Assembly: GCA_026936335.1 (NCBI GenBank)
Contig: JAPMXV010000037.1
Span: 186,001 to 250,000, forward strand
Source of the DNA: Mantamonas sphyraenae
Lineage: Eukaryota > CRuMs > Mantamonadidae
DNA: 64,000 bases
Reading direction: 5' to 3'
Positions 46,979-58,027 of this stretch are shown here, piece after piece. A model generated the notes under the pieces. The model ran no database searches and was not told the origin of the DNA. It saw only the letters and a program-made list of their open reading frames with translations. Numbering within the stretch: the first letter of the stretch is position 1; the number at the start of each line of letters is the position of its first letter. A program made the position numbers and the translations under genes.

Positions 46979-49288
46979 TCAACGTACGCCAAACAGAGGC
47001 AGGAGCTGCTTGCGAAGCTGACCCAGACCGGCTGTCCAGTAGCGGAGGATGTGCAGATCCTCTTGCTTGACACCGAGGAGGGCACACAGCTGCATCTGGG
47101 TGGCCTCAAGCTGGGTGTTGGACAGGGCACGGAAACGGTGAAACACCTTTGTCTTGCCCATCCAGTCGATTTGAAGGCGATCGAGACGCATGAGGGCAAA
47201 CTCGTACTCGTAGTCGTCGTTGAATAAGATATGGCGCAGCTGCTTGCCCAGGGTGGTGGGCACCGCTTGGCCCTTGAATCGAAGCTGGAATGCTCTCCAG
47301 AATGCAGGCACGTGCGCCTGCGGGTTGTACGTGGCGTTGGAAGGCGACGCAACCACAAGCACCTCTGCTGCCGTCGCCGTCGTGTTCTTGGATGGCGTGT
47401 CACCACCATACGTCGTCACAACCGTCGTGCTGCTTGCCTCGTCGTTTGCTTCCCTTGCTTCTTCCTCCTCCTCCTCCTCCTCCTCTTTCTCCTGCTGCTG
47501 CTGCTGCTGCTGCTGTTGTCGTTCCTCCTCCTCCTTGGTCCCGCCTGCAAACTCTGCGCTGTGCTCGTCGAGATCCAGCCCCAACGCAGCCGATTGGGAG
47601 ACGGCGGCGAGAGCAGTGATGAGTACGGAACCTTGTGGGTTGCCATCGATCTCTTGCTCTTCTTCGTCGTTGTCCCATCCCTGTTGCAGGGCGTCCGAGT
47701 CGTCGGTGGCGCCGATGACATCGAGAATGACCACGGTGTCGCGCAGCACATGCTTGGGCACAGGAGTGTCCAGAGGCATGCCCAGGAAGTTGCATTGCCA
47801 GGATTCCAGGTAGCGGGTGGAGTAATACACAGGGTTGCAACAGCGTTGGGGCACCAGGGTCTGCAGACAACGAAGAATCGACTCAACCATGGCCGGGTGT
47901 TGTCCACGCAACACAACCTGGTTGCCCACCAGCACATTGTACGCCACCACATGCATGGCTGCAGGTCCAATGCTGCGTGCCAGGCTGTACACATTGTCAA
48001 ACACCATCAGTGGAGGCTCATCATCATCATCATCCTGTGCCGCCACCGTCACCTCCTCCTCCTGCTCCAGAAGAAGGGTGCGACTGCTTGGTTGCCTGCC
48101 ACCTCCATTGCCGTTGCCATGGGATGGGTGGGATGAGACGGATTGCATGCTCATAAACAGATCGGCAGCCAGGTGGCGGCCGAGCACACGCTTTTCGGTG
48201 AGGCGGACGAGAAAGTTGCGCACACTCAGGCTCATGCACATGTGCAGCTTCTCAAACAGGTTGGTTGTGCCCAACAGGGTTTCGATGGGTCGCAGCATGG
48301 TCGAGTTGATGCGTCTGTGCACAGGAAGGTTGCGCCGTGCCTCCCCTTCCAGGTCGAATCGTGCGTTTGCTCGCTCCTCCATGTCGTTTGCCATGGTTTT
48401 AAAGTTGCGACCAAAGTGCTGTGTGGCCCACGAGTGGGTGGTCCGTGTTGCAATGTCAGCAAGTGGCGTGTGTTGATATCTGTGTGTTGGGAAACGAAAG
48501 GGGGGAACATACCTTCCACCCGGCAAGCAGGCCATACTTGTCCCTGTGCAGGATCATGAAGCTGTATCGACGGTTGAACCCACGTGCCTGGCTGTCACGC
48601 AGCTTAAAGGCATACGACAGCACGTGGCCGTTCTCATCGTCGCCAAACAGGACGGGCTCTTCGCTGAGGGCGATTTCGCAGCTGAGCGAACGCAAGCAGG
48701 CGGACCGTACGCGTGCAAACTCGCGCGTGTCTGGTCGACGCGTGCTGATGAAGCAGATCTGTGCGGTTGGAAACATGGGTGCATGCAGTGGGTCGTGGCA
48801 GAGTGGCTGTGTCAGCGTGGGCGGGCGGCCAAGGGCCTGTGGGAGCCAAAATCACTCACCTCGTGGAACCGATCGACGCTGATGTACCCCAGATCGTTGT
48901 CTGTGGCTTGACAGCACTTGGGTGCAGCCAGAGATTGTGTGGATGAGGCACGGGCGCTGTTTGCAGCGGAGGAGGAGGATGTGGTGGTGGTGGTGCTTGA
49001 TGGCGAGGAGGAAGAGGAGGAGGAGGAGGAGGAGGAGGACGCCAGCGTACGCGCCTGGATTGCCACCGTGTGGTCCACTACAGGTGGTTGAGATGATACA
49101 GAGGAAGGAGAGGAGGACGACGAGGAAGATGTGCGGTTGTTGTTGCTTGCCACAGGCAGAATGTCCATGTCAAAGAGGGTGCTGCGTGTGTTTGTGGGCA
49201 ACACGTGTGTGATCCACAACACACGAGGCCCATGCAGTTCGCAAAAGTGAGAAAACACGGCCAGGAGACCCCCCGAGGTGTCACCCAT
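46979..49288 (-). CDS. FLCN: Folliculin (FLCN)
   Basis: Exons 48860-49288, 48513-48758 and 46979-48418, all phase 0; 704 aa. Folliculin with FNIP is the GTPase-activating protein for RagC/D at the lysosome in TORC1 signalling. N-terminal longin signature: AVFSHFCELHGPRVLW (FLCN has LCHFCELHGPRTLF), ACLRSLSCE, GHVLSYAF, DSQARGFNRRYSFMIL. The C-terminal DENN part has YNVLVGNQVVLRG, LVPQRCC, YYSTRYLESWQCNFLGM and LRYWTAGLGQLRKQLLP (human LKFWMTGLS). Ser/Thr, Gln and Glu homopolymer runs interrupt loops (around 48960-49040 and 47462-47525). Start chosen at MGDTSGG, seven residues before the longin strand. Confidence 0.93.
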
Positions 49289-49354
49289 GTCTTGTGTGTG
49301 TGTGTGTGTGCGTGTGTATGCGTGTGTGGTGTAAAGAGATTGTGTTTGTTCCCA

Positions 49355-50453
49355 TCACGCATGTCCTGTCTTGCTTTGCGTGTCAAGAGGCACCTCTTGC
49401 TTCTGATTGACCTCCACCACGGTTTGCGTGAGCTCGCGGCGTCGTGGCGACGCGGACGACGACCGGGAACACGTTTCGTGGATGCCCAGGTAGTTCAGAT
49501 GGTCCTCCACCTCGTGCGGGGCAAAGAACTGATCCGAGCAGTAGGGATCCTCTCCAGAGCCATCACACACCACATAATCACCCGTTTGGTTGTTGTAAAA
49601 GATTTCTGTGGGTGTGTGTTGGTAGCCAAGGTACTTGGGAGGCAGGTGCGGCACCGGATCCTTCCAGCGCACCACACGCTGCACCTGGTTCAGATTTTCT
49701 CCCACCGTGTCGTTCCAGTACAATGCCATGTCCTGGTTCCCTGGTCTGTGTATGTGTGTGTGTGTGTGAGAGAGAGCGTACATGGTGTCAGGGGGTGCGT
49801 TTGTGCTAAATCCCGTCCTCGCGTGTACACACCCGCATCAGCAAGTCTCCCACGTACCGAGGCTGGCCAAAGGTGATGTACGACCCGGGCATGGAGACGA
49901 TGTGCTGCTCGTGCAAGTCGAGGACGGCAAACCAGAGGAGAGCTGCGCCAAGGGAGTGGCCGGTGAAGACGGCTTCGTTGCAGGTGGGGCAGGCCTCGTT
50001 GACCACCTCCTGCCATGCCTCACGTGTGGCATTGGCCAACCGTTGGTAGGAACCGTACCAGCCGGCGTGGACACGGCATGTGTCGGCACACATGGGATAG
50101 GACACCTGTTTGGAGTCGATGTCCAGGTTGGCAATCCAGTTGCGCAGGTCGCTCTCCACCGTGCCCCGGAAGGCAAGGATGGCCCGGTTGTGGTCCGGTT
50201 GGTATCCAACAAACCCGTACGTGTCTGCCACCGGGTCGTGCAGGATGCGAGTCACCACTGTGCGTGGGGTGTCTTGGCACCACGGCTCGCACTCCCACGG
50301 CTGCAGCGCGTCCGGATCGCAGTACGTTGCGTATGCGTACATCAGAAACTGTTGTGCCATGTCTTTGTTCCACTCCACTGCTTCCACACCCGGCGGACTG
50401 CCACACAGCACCAGGAGGAGCAGCGCAACGAGAAAAGGGGCGGCGCGCTTCAT
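49355..50453 (-). CDS. Secreted class 3 lipase, copy A
   Basis: Exons 49831-50453 and 49355-49745 (85-base intron); 337 aa. Signal peptide (KRAAPFLVALLLLVLCGSPPG), then Lipase_3 landmarks: AILAFRGT (oxyanion region), VHAGWYGSYQRL, nucleophile elbow FTGHSLGAAL, TFGQPRYVGD, Asp in WKDPVPHLPP and His in APHEVEDHLNYLG. N-glycosylation sequons are present. It probably hydrolyses triacylglycerol or other acyl esters outside the cell or in a vacuole. Head-to-head with lipase B, 79 bases between start codons; the two share cysteine positions, so they are inverted duplicates that have diverged. Confidence 0.88.
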
Positions 50454-50532
50454 GGAGGAGGTTTTTTTTGCTCACTTGACGCGCCGTCGCTGGTAAAGAA
50501 AAGGCCCCAAAGCATCCCAAACACATCTCGTC
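50454..50532. promoter_or_regulatory. 79-base divergent promoter between paralogous lipases
   Basis: Sits between the two lipase start codons, with a poly-T run at 50461-50469. If bidirectional, it would couple expression of the two lipases. No motif recognised. Confidence 0.35.
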
Positions 50533-51521
50533 ATGACGCACGGAAGCTTGCTGCGTGACGACACGGTGTCGTTGGTGTGTATGCTTGTTGTGGCCATGGT
50601 GTGTGGGTGTGCAGTGGCACAGGGCGAGCCGTTGAGAGAGGGACAACCATCCACGCTGGTGCTTCCGGCAGTGCCCCACGTCTCCAGAGCAGACATGGCA
50701 CCCGAGGTCGAGTGGGATTACGATTATGCCAAACAGACGTTGGTGTACGCATACGCAGCGTACTGCAATGGGACCAGTTTGCAGCAATGGGACTGCAAGT
50801 GGTGCAAGGAGCTGCCGCAAACCACCGTCACCCAGTATTTCTACGTCGATGCCATTGCTGGGTTTGTGGCCTACAGTGGTGACACGGCCCTGCTTGTGTA
50901 CAAGGGCACCACGTTCACCAACATCAAGGAATGGATCGAAAACTTCCAAATCAACAAGCTGACGCCGTACAAGGATGATCCCAAGGCCAAGGTGCACGCA
51001 GGATGGTACAAGGCGTACCAATTTGGCGGCGTGGGCAACGTGACACGCACCGCATTGCAACAGCTGTTCTCTCAACATTGTCCTCAGTGCCGGAAGCTGT
51101 TGGTCACCGGACACTCTCTGGGTGCCTCCATGGCCACCCTGGCTGCCATTGACCTTGTGGAACGTGACTTGTTGCCCGTTCCCGTCGATTTCCTCACCTT
51201 TGGATCGCCTCGTGTCGGCAACCGCGAGTTTGTGGAGCTGTGGTTGCAGCGCCTTGCTGGACGTCTGCTGCGCCTGCAGCGTGTGGTCAACCAGCACGAC
51301 GCCGTGGCACACCTGCCCAGTGACTGGCAGCACACCGGTTGGTGTCATCTGCCCACTCAGGTGTGGCACAAAACACCCACCCCGCGCGAGGACTATGTCA
51401 TTTGCGACGGTGGGCCCGCCCCAGCGGCAGCGAAGACCCCGCATGCTCCAACAACCAGCTGGACCTTAGTGTCCACGATCATTTGGACTACTTTGGCCTT
51501 CCTGAGAGCTGCTCGTCGTGA
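50533..51521 (+). CDS. Secreted class 3 lipase, copy B (one frame break near the C-terminus)
   Basis: Single exon, ~329 aa if restored. Signal-type N-terminus (LVCMLVVAMVCGCAVAQG), ALLVYKGTTF, VHAGWYKAYQF, catalytic serine in VTGHSLGAS, TFGSPRVGN and Asp in NQHDAVAHLP. Up to YVICDGG the reading frame is clear; beyond about 51415 the expected end (SEDPACSNNQ ... SVHDHLDYFGLPESCSS, with catalytic His) is in another frame, equivalent to one missing base in the GGGCCCGCCCC run. Without correction the protein would continue to 51582 with unrelated sequence and lose its catalytic His. Copy A confirms the expected end. Confidence 0.85.
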
Positions 51522-51633
51522 GAGGAATGGTGAGAGAGCGCGAAATGAAAGCCAAGACAACTACGGGGCAAAGACGGAGTGAAGCTGTCGTTCCTTGCCA
51601 CTTCAAAGTCTCTCTTTCACCCGTTGTTGTGCC

Positions 51634-54364
51634 ATGGCCCGCCCTTCCATTTTGGTCATTGCAGTGGTGGCCATGTGCGTGCTGGCCCTGTCCATCAACT
51701 TTCTGTACGTGGAACGCCAGGCGACCACCCCTGCGCCGGCGACCGAGGGCGAGATGCAACACGACGCTCCGCCCGCCACAGGCGACCCCTTTGCAGAGGA
51801 CGGCAAGCAAGATATGAATGCACCCAACGAGGAGGGTGACGCAGACGACGACAACGAAGAGGACGAGGAGGTGGTGACAACGCCCACGCCAACACCCACT
51901 GCAACACCCACTGCAACACCCACCACAACACCCACTGCAACACCCAGCGCATCACCGAGCCCAACGGCACAACCCACGACGCCTGCGGACAAGGGGTACT
52001 TTGCTGATCTTGGGCCGTGGTCGGACACCACGTACCAAGACCCGGACCCGTTCAATGTGAACCTGGACGACATTGTGGTGATGATGACGACGGGCAAGAA
52101 GCTGCATGGGACGCGAGCCAAGACGACGGAGCAGACGTGGGCCCAGTACGCACCCAACTTTCTCTTTTTCTCCTCCGGAGGGCCCGATGAGCATGTGAAG
52201 CGCGTGTACGCCGTGCCAGGCACGGGAGACACGTGGAAGGATGCAAATTACAGGTTCATGAAGTCGCAGGAGCTCATGCGACGCAAATTCCCCACGAAAA
52301 AGTGGTTCCTGGTTGGCGACGACGACACCTACATCTCTCTGCCCCACCTCCTGCGCTACCTGCGCCTCGTGGACAGCAACAGTAAGTTTGGGACGAGGGA
52401 AGAGGACGGGTTCCACCGCATCTGCGTGATGATGGATGTGCAATGGTTCCTGAGCGTGTGCACGGGTGCCCATCGTTGGCAGGTGAGCGCAAGACAGAAA
52501 CGCTGACGTCGCATTTTTCGCAGAGCCGTACGCCATGGGCTTCATGCGCTACTCACAGGGGTTCCAGTACGGCGGAGGGGGCACATTCATGACAGGAGCA
52601 GCACTGGACGCCACGCGATCGACGATGCTGACCAAATGTGTGAGCTACGACCAGAACTACGACATGAAGATGAGCCGGTGCCTGCGGGAGGCCGGAGTGA
52701 CGATGTTGCACATTGACGACAGCCACAGCATGCCGCCTGTGGACGCATGTGCCTCCAAGATGGGCGCTGGTGTGGGACAGCATCCAGTGAGCTTCCACTA
52801 CATCAAGGATGCAGCGAGTATGGAGTACCTGAGCGACGTGTTCACAGTCGTACCCATGCTCACCATGATGCAGGAGGAAGAGCGGCGTGGTGGCCAGCTT
52901 CCTGCCAATCGTGAGGAATGGGAACCCAGAGCCAACACATACGTGCATCCGCAGCAACCGGCGCGGGTGAACCCACGCTCGCTTCGCAAGCTGACACTGG
53001 AGACTGTGTATCGGCCACACTGGAGCAAGTGGTATGTGTTGGCCGGTCCCGATGAGGCGCCGTCGTCCATCCCCAACCACTATGGCAATTGGGAGTCGTC
53101 GCCAGGCGTCAAACAGTACCAGGCAACCCTGCCTGATCAGGCACAGAATCCGTTTGTTGGGTGGAAGCCTGCGTTTGTGAAAACACCCGAGGACTATGTG
53201 GAGAGGCCAGAAAAGGTGGGGTTGCTTGGAGTGCCTCCTGTGCTGCATGGCATCGGGTCGGTGGATCCCCACACGCACAGCGGCAGCCGGCGACGACTGC
53301 TGATGACAGCAGACAAGAAGGACCCGAAGAGCGAGGATGAGGGAACCGCAGCAGGCACAGTGACAAAGGTGGAGGGTCCCACGCCGGCACCGACGGCTGC
53401 ACCGACGCCACCCAAGGAAGAGGCGAGGAACAGGGTGATGTTTGTTGTGCGTGTGAGCGAAGCCAGCAACGACGACACAGACACGCCCAACATCCGACTG
53501 TCGAGCACGTACGAGACATGGATGCGCGAGTGCACGTCTGCAGCAGGATACGACGGGGTGTGGGTGGTGGGCAGCCACGAGCGACAAGACGCAGTCAAGG
53601 AACACATGGAGCATGTGTCGACGGTGGTGGTACATGACACCTACGATGAGTTGCAAAAGCCCAAGGGCGAGGCCACTGTGCGTGTGCCTCTGGTAATGCG
53701 TACGATCCAGACGCTGATGAAAAAGCACGGCGACTACGACTGGTATGCCCTGATGCCCGATGACACACTGGTGACCTGCCCACGCATGCTGGACACCCTC
53801 AACAAAGACCCTGACTGGGTGCATGCACACACGTCGCCCGTCATCATGGGCACCAACGGCATGGTGGACGGCTGGCCTGCGCTGCGGCGTGTGCTGAACG
53901 CAGACGGCCCGCTGTTGCTCAGCAACGAGCTGATGACACGCTTGAACGCATTGGATCTGGAAAACATGCGCGACGAGGGTGTCAACGGCTTCCAAAGGCT
54001 GAGCAGCGAGGACACGCACGACCTGCAGCGTGTGGACGATGTGGAACACGTCAACTTCCACCGTGCGGTTCTCAAGGCCGGAGGCGAGACGACACGCATC
54101 CTCATGGACGATCTGATGTATGCACAGGCGCCGGAGGACTACTGCACCATGCCGGATCTCATCACACGCACAGGCGGTTACATTCACACCATCCACGCCT
54201 GGGCCAACGCACACTTGCATCCGGAACGCCAGCGGGTGCTCGCACGCGGACGCAAGTGTGTGTGGGAGCTGGATCCCAGCGAGCATTGGCAGTGTGCGGC
54301 AAAGGAGATGGGGGTCGCCGATCGCCATGTGCAAGGATGGAAGTGGGCAACCATCACCTCGTGA
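51634..54364 (+). CDS. Type II membrane protein with two GT31 (fringe/C1GALT-like) domains
   Basis: Exons 51634-52381 and 52524-54364; 862 aa. Short cytoplasmic tail, helix (SILVIAVVAMCVLALSINFLYV), then an acidic and a (TPTA)n stem. Domain 1 has MMTTGKKLHGTRAKTTEQTW, NFLFFSS, KWFLVGDDDTYISLPHLLRYL (DDD metal motif) and FQYGGGGTFMTG, all fringe/beta-3-glycosyltransferase marks. A second, weaker domain (RVMFVVRVSE, TYETWMREC, DWYALMPDDTLV, HRAVLKAG) repeats the layout with a PDD in place of DDD. Linker residues 290-560 are Pro/Thr-rich. Donor and acceptor sugars cannot be told from sequence. Probably Golgi O-glycosylation. Confidence 0.78.
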
Positions 54365-54463
54365 GAACAGACATGACACTTACCCAAACCCTAACAGTGC
54401 ACTGCAAGCGTCCATTGTGCACTCCATCTACCTTTCATTTCCAACCGCAATGAGAGAGAGTGA

Positions 54464-55483
54464 TCACTCCGCCTGTTTTCGTCCATTCAATCCCAGCGCT
54501 TGCCAGACAATGAACCGCGCGTACCCATCACGGATTGCGTTGATGTCTGAACCACCCTCTAACAAGGTGAGCATGGTCTCCACGTGGTCTCCATGAGCTG
54601 CAGCCACCAGAGCTGTCCAGCCGTTGTCGCACTCGGCCGTCACATCCGCATGTCCCACCTGCATCAACACATCCACCGCCTTTGTTTGTCCAAACCATGC
54701 AGCAATCATCAACGCATCCCATCCGTGATCCTTCACCGCGTTCACATTCGCCCCGCCCTTGATCAGCGCCAACACAGCCTCCCAGTGTCCCTCCTGTGCG
54801 GCATACATCAACGCCGTGTGGCCACCGTCTAATGCCGCCTCTGTATCTGCGCCCGCTTCAATCAGCACCTGGATGCAGTCGACATGGCCGGTCTGGGCAG
54901 CCCCCAACAACGCGGTGGCACCCCGTCCCGTGGTGCGTTTCTGCGTGTTTGGGTCCGCACCATAGTCCAGCAACAACTTCACCGTACGTACGTGTCCATT
55001 CTGAGCTGCCAGAAACACGGGTATGCTGTCCCCATCCGTCCACGACGGTTGTGCGCCGCCGTCCCGCAGCAGCACCTCCACCACCGCTGTCCACCCCTGC
55101 TCGCACGCTGTCAGCAGTCCCGTGCGCATTCCTTCGCTTGCCCCACCCTGCACCAACACTTCCACCGTCTTCAAATGGCCCTCCTGTGCCGCCAGCTGGA
55201 GGGCCGAGGCACCGTCGGCTCGTGTGCGATTCACGCTTGCCCCGTGATCCAACAGAAGCTCCACACACTTTTCGTGTCCCATGGCTGCACTGTTGATCAA
55301 CGCAGTCACCTTTCCCGGTCCCTCGGCGTCCACATCGACACCTGCGTCGAGCAACACCTGCACAACCTCGGTGTGTCCTTGCTGAGCGCCCAGCATGAGC
55401 CCATACTCCTTGTCTTCCTTCCCACTGTTGGTCAACAACGACTTGACCGCCCTCCAGTTCCCATGGTAGGCAGCAAGATCCAT
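54464..55483 (-). CDS. Ankyrin-repeat protein 3 (all-ankyrin, intact)
   Basis: 339 aa, single exon, start MDLAAYHGNW at 55483. About nine consecutive ankyrin repeats run from the first residue to near the end (HTEVVQVLLDAGVDV, HEKCVELLLDHGASV, GASALQLAAQEGHLKTVEVLV, GHTALMYAAQEGHWEAVLALIKGGANV, GWTALVAAAHGDH). No other domain. Probably a binding adaptor; partner unknown. Unlike the two other ankyrin genes here it has no frame break. Confidence 0.88.
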   Translation of the reverse strand: MDLAAYHGNWRAVKSLLTNSGKEDKEYGLMLGAQQGHTEVVQVLLDAGVDVDAEGPGKVTALINSAAMGHEKCVELLLDHGASVNRTRADGASALQLAAQEGHLKTVEVLVQGGASEGMRTGLLTACEQGWTAVVEVLLRDGGAQPSWTDGDSIPVFLAAQNGHVRTVKLLLDYGADPNTQKRTTGRGATALLGAAQTGHVDCIQVLIEAGADTEAALDGGHTALMYAAQEGHWEAVLALIKGGANVNAVKDHGWDALMIAAWFGQTKAVDVLMQVGHADVTAECDNGWTALVAAAHGDHVETMLTLLEGGSDINAIRDGYARFIVWQALGLNGRKQAE

Positions 55484-55586
55484 GCTGCTATGTGGTGTGT
55501 GGTGTGTGGTGTGTTGTCTGCGCGAGTGCACACACAAGAGCACTGCCCACAGCACAGACAGCACGTTCATTACACACACACACAGA

Positions 55587-56065
55587 ATGTCGTTTGTGGG
55601 TCCTACGGTCAAGGCTCAGGTGTACAGGCGGACCTTTGCACGAGGGCTGGGCTACTTTGCCATCGGCCTGCCCTTCTTCTACTACTACACGCAGACAGAG
55701 GAAGAGGTGCAGCAACAGCTCAAGGTTCGTTGGTTGGTGGGCACAGAGGATGAATTTGCAAAGGTGCACATGAACGGATGGGGCCCAACCAACCCCCTTC
55801 TCTCCCCACCACGTGTGGATCATTCGTTCGGCGAGTTTTCCCCCACGCTTGCACTGACACACACACTCACTCACACACACGCTCGACGTCTCACCGCCTA
55901 CAGGAGGCAAGCAAGAATACCATGCAGTATGAGAGGACACGGATGAACAACCAGCTGTTCCTGGACAAAATCCGCAGCGAGAGCGTGTTTGACTCGAGCG
56001 GCAAGACCGAGTCGGAGGTGGCAGAGGAGGCACAGAGGAGGCACACGGAGGAAGCAGGAAAATGA
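55587..56065 (+). CDS. Small single-TM protein, probably mitochondrial (99 aa)
   Basis: Exons 55587-55724 and 55904-56065, phase 0, 179-base intron with GTTCGT donor and CAG acceptor. A basic N-terminus (VKAQVYRRTFARG) precedes one helix (LGYFAIGLPFFYYY), then a charged, helical C-terminal half (EEEVQQQLKEASKNTM, NNQLFLDKIRSES). This plan is typical of respiratory-complex assembly factors, but I do not recognise the family. Divergent from ankyrin gene 3, 103 bases between starts. Confidence 0.65.
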
Positions 56066-56196
56066 AGGCCATCTCTCTCTCTCTCTCACACTCTCTTTCA
56101 TTCCTCCCATTTCTCATGATGATGGTTCGTGCACTCTGCAGCTGTGCGTTTCCCGCTGCGGGTTCCCGTCCGCTTTCGGAGGCAGCGCAACACAGT

Positions 56197-56221
56197 CACA
56201 CACACACACACACACACACAC
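56197..56221. repeat. (CA)n microsatellite just upstream of the ligase start
   Basis: Uninterrupted CA run ending seven bases before ATG 56228; part of the ligase 5' leader or promoter. Confidence 0.9.
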
Positions 56222-56227
56222 GTGGGA

Positions 56228-58027
56228 ATGCTGGAGACATACAAGGATGCAGTGAATTACCTGTGGTCCACGGTGTCGTTTGCCAAAATCAGCAAGGAGG
56301 AGTACGAGTCACGTGAGGCGAATCGGCTGTACCGCTTCCTGCGCAAGGCGGACGTGTTGCCGCTGGACAACGCCTCGCAACTGCGAGTGATCCACGTGGC
56401 TGGCACCAACGGCAAGGGGTCGACGGCAGCCATGAGTGCAGCGGCATTGCAGGCGTTGGGTTACAAGGTGGGCCTGTTTACGTCGCCCCACCTGCACAGC
56501 GTTCGGGAACGGTGCCGCATCGACGGCGCCCTGATGACCCGTCAGGAATTTGTGGAGCGGATGAACGAGGTCAAGACGCTGATTGAACGCATCACCGACA
56601 TTGAACTGACGGTGTTTGACAGGCTGACCATGCTTGCGTTGCTGCACTTTACGCACCACCAGGTGGATTGGGCGGTGATGGAGGTGGGGATGGGTGGACG
56701 ACTGGATTCCACCAACTGCATGCCCGACCATTGGATCCAAGCCAGTGTGATCAACAGCCTGAGTTTGGAGCATACCAATGTGTTGGGCAACACCATCCAG
56801 GACATCGCATGGGCCAAGGGAGGCATCATACGCCCTGCCGTCCCTGTCTTTACCATCCAACAGCCCTCCCACGACGCCCATGTCGTCCTTGCCGACATTG
56901 CACAGGACAAGCAGACCACGTTGCATGTCAGCACACCCGTGGGATTGGACACAGATGCCATGCTGGCTGTGCTGCAGGGCAAAGAGGTGTCTTCAGGTGA
57001 GAACAGCAGCAGCAGTACTACCACCACCACCACCAGCATGCAGAGTGAGGAGGATGACTATCAGGATGTGAACCGTGGCCTTGTGTTGAGTGTGTTTGCA
57101 CATCTGTTGCAAAAGGGCATTGTGGAGGATGCGTCGCAGGGCCAGGCGGTGGTCAAGGCGTTGCAGGAGGTGCGTTGGTTTGCACGCATGGAGGCACTCA
57201 CGGGTGCCCCGGTGCCCGTGTACATCGACTGTGCACACAACTTGGGTGCTTTTCGCACCTTTGTGCACACGTTGGCCAACACCCTGGCCGCAGAGGTGGA
57301 GCACAACCACAACGCGGATGTCAGCACCACAGGCACCACTGGCACCATCACCAGTGCTCCCGTCTTTGTGGTCGGTTGCAACAGGGACAAGGAGGTGCAA
57401 CCCATGATCCAACTCCTGCTGGAGTATCCTCTCGTCGCTGCGCTTGTGTTTGTCAATAGCTCCCATCCCAAGGCACTCATGCCTGCCGAGATGGTCGAGC
57501 GCTTCAACACAGAATCGGCCTCCGAGGATGACGATGCCCCTTTGCTTGTGCCTGTGCCACAGGAACAGTCTGAGGAGGAGGGTGCCACCGAGCAGCCTTC
57601 GGCGTATGTGTACCGCGACGTGCATGTGTATCTGTGTGACCAACGTACGGAGGCTGTGCAAAAAGCGTTGGCACTGGCTGCCGACCACACGCACCAGGCA
57701 CAAAGCCAAGAGGATGGCACGCAAGAGACGAACGACGAGGGCAACGACGATGATGAGGGCAGCATCAGCAACAGCAGCAACAGCAGCAGCAGCAATAGCA
57801 CCCAAGGGGTCGTGGTGGGTGTGGGATCTGTGTTTCTGGCTGCCGATCTGCGTGAGGAGTGGTGTGTGTTGTACCCGGATTCATTCCCTGCTTCGGATTG
57901 GGTTCACGAGGCAGCCAAGGAACCCACCTTTGAGTGGACATCCTCCTCCTCCTCCACCACCAGCTCCTCCTCCACCTCGTCCGACGAATCGAGCAGCTCG
58001 GCATCCTCCTCCTCCTCCTCGGCATAG
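56228..58027 (+). CDS. FPGS: Folylpolyglutamate synthase / dihydrofolate synthase-like Mur ligase
   Basis: 599 aa, single exon. Attaches glutamate to folate (or to dihydropteroate) using ATP. Motifs: P-loop HVAGTNGKGSTAAM, LFTSPHLHSVRERCRI (omega loop), AVMEVGMGGRLDSTN, SLEHTNVLGNTIQDIAWAKGGII, and C-terminal domain YIDCAHNLGAFRTF (DxAHN). Insertions of Ser/Thr and Asp/Glu runs, and a Ser-rich tail of ~45 residues, lengthen it beyond the usual 430-550 aa. The mono- versus polyglutamylating role cannot be decided. ATG 56228 follows a (CA)n tract; the upstream in-frame ATG would translate the repeat. The 3' end overlaps the MEIG1-like gene on the other strand. Confidence 0.88.
   Translation: MLETYKDAVNYLWSTVSFAKISKEEYESREANRLYRFLRKADVLPLDNASQLRVIHVAGTNGKGSTAAMSAAALQALGYKVGLFTSPHLHSVRERCRIDGALMTRQEFVERMNEVKTLIERITDIELTVFDRLTMLALLHFTHHQVDWAVMEVGMGGRLDSTNCMPDHWIQASVINSLSLEHTNVLGNTIQDIAWAKGGIIRPAVPVFTIQQPSHDAHVVLADIAQDKQTTLHVSTPVGLDTDAMLAVLQGKEVSSGENSSSSTTTTTTSMQSEEDDYQDVNRGLVLSVFAHLLQKGIVEDASQGQAVVKALQEVRWFARMEALTGAPVPVYIDCAHNLGAFRTFVHTLANTLAAEVEHNHNADVSTTGTTGTITSAPVFVVGCNRDKEVQPMIQLLLEYPLVAALVFVNSSHPKALMPAEMVERFNTESASEDDDAPLLVPVPQEQSEEEGATEQPSAYVYRDVHVYLCDQRTEAVQKALALAADHTHQAQSQEDGTQETNDEGNDDDEGSISNSSNSSSSNSTQGVVVGVGSVFLAADLREEWCVLYPDSFPASDWVHEAAKEPTFEWTSSSSSTTSSSSTSSDESSSSASSSSSSA

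Noticed and set aside
52553-54379. 608-codon open frame antisense to the GT31 protein
   Set aside because: Shadow of a real gene with high GC at third positions; His/Arg/Cys-rich and without domain motifs.
56129-56227. N-terminal extension of the folate ligase (Thr-His repeats)
   Set aside because: Would translate a (CA)n microsatellite. ATG 56228 begins directly at the conserved domain.
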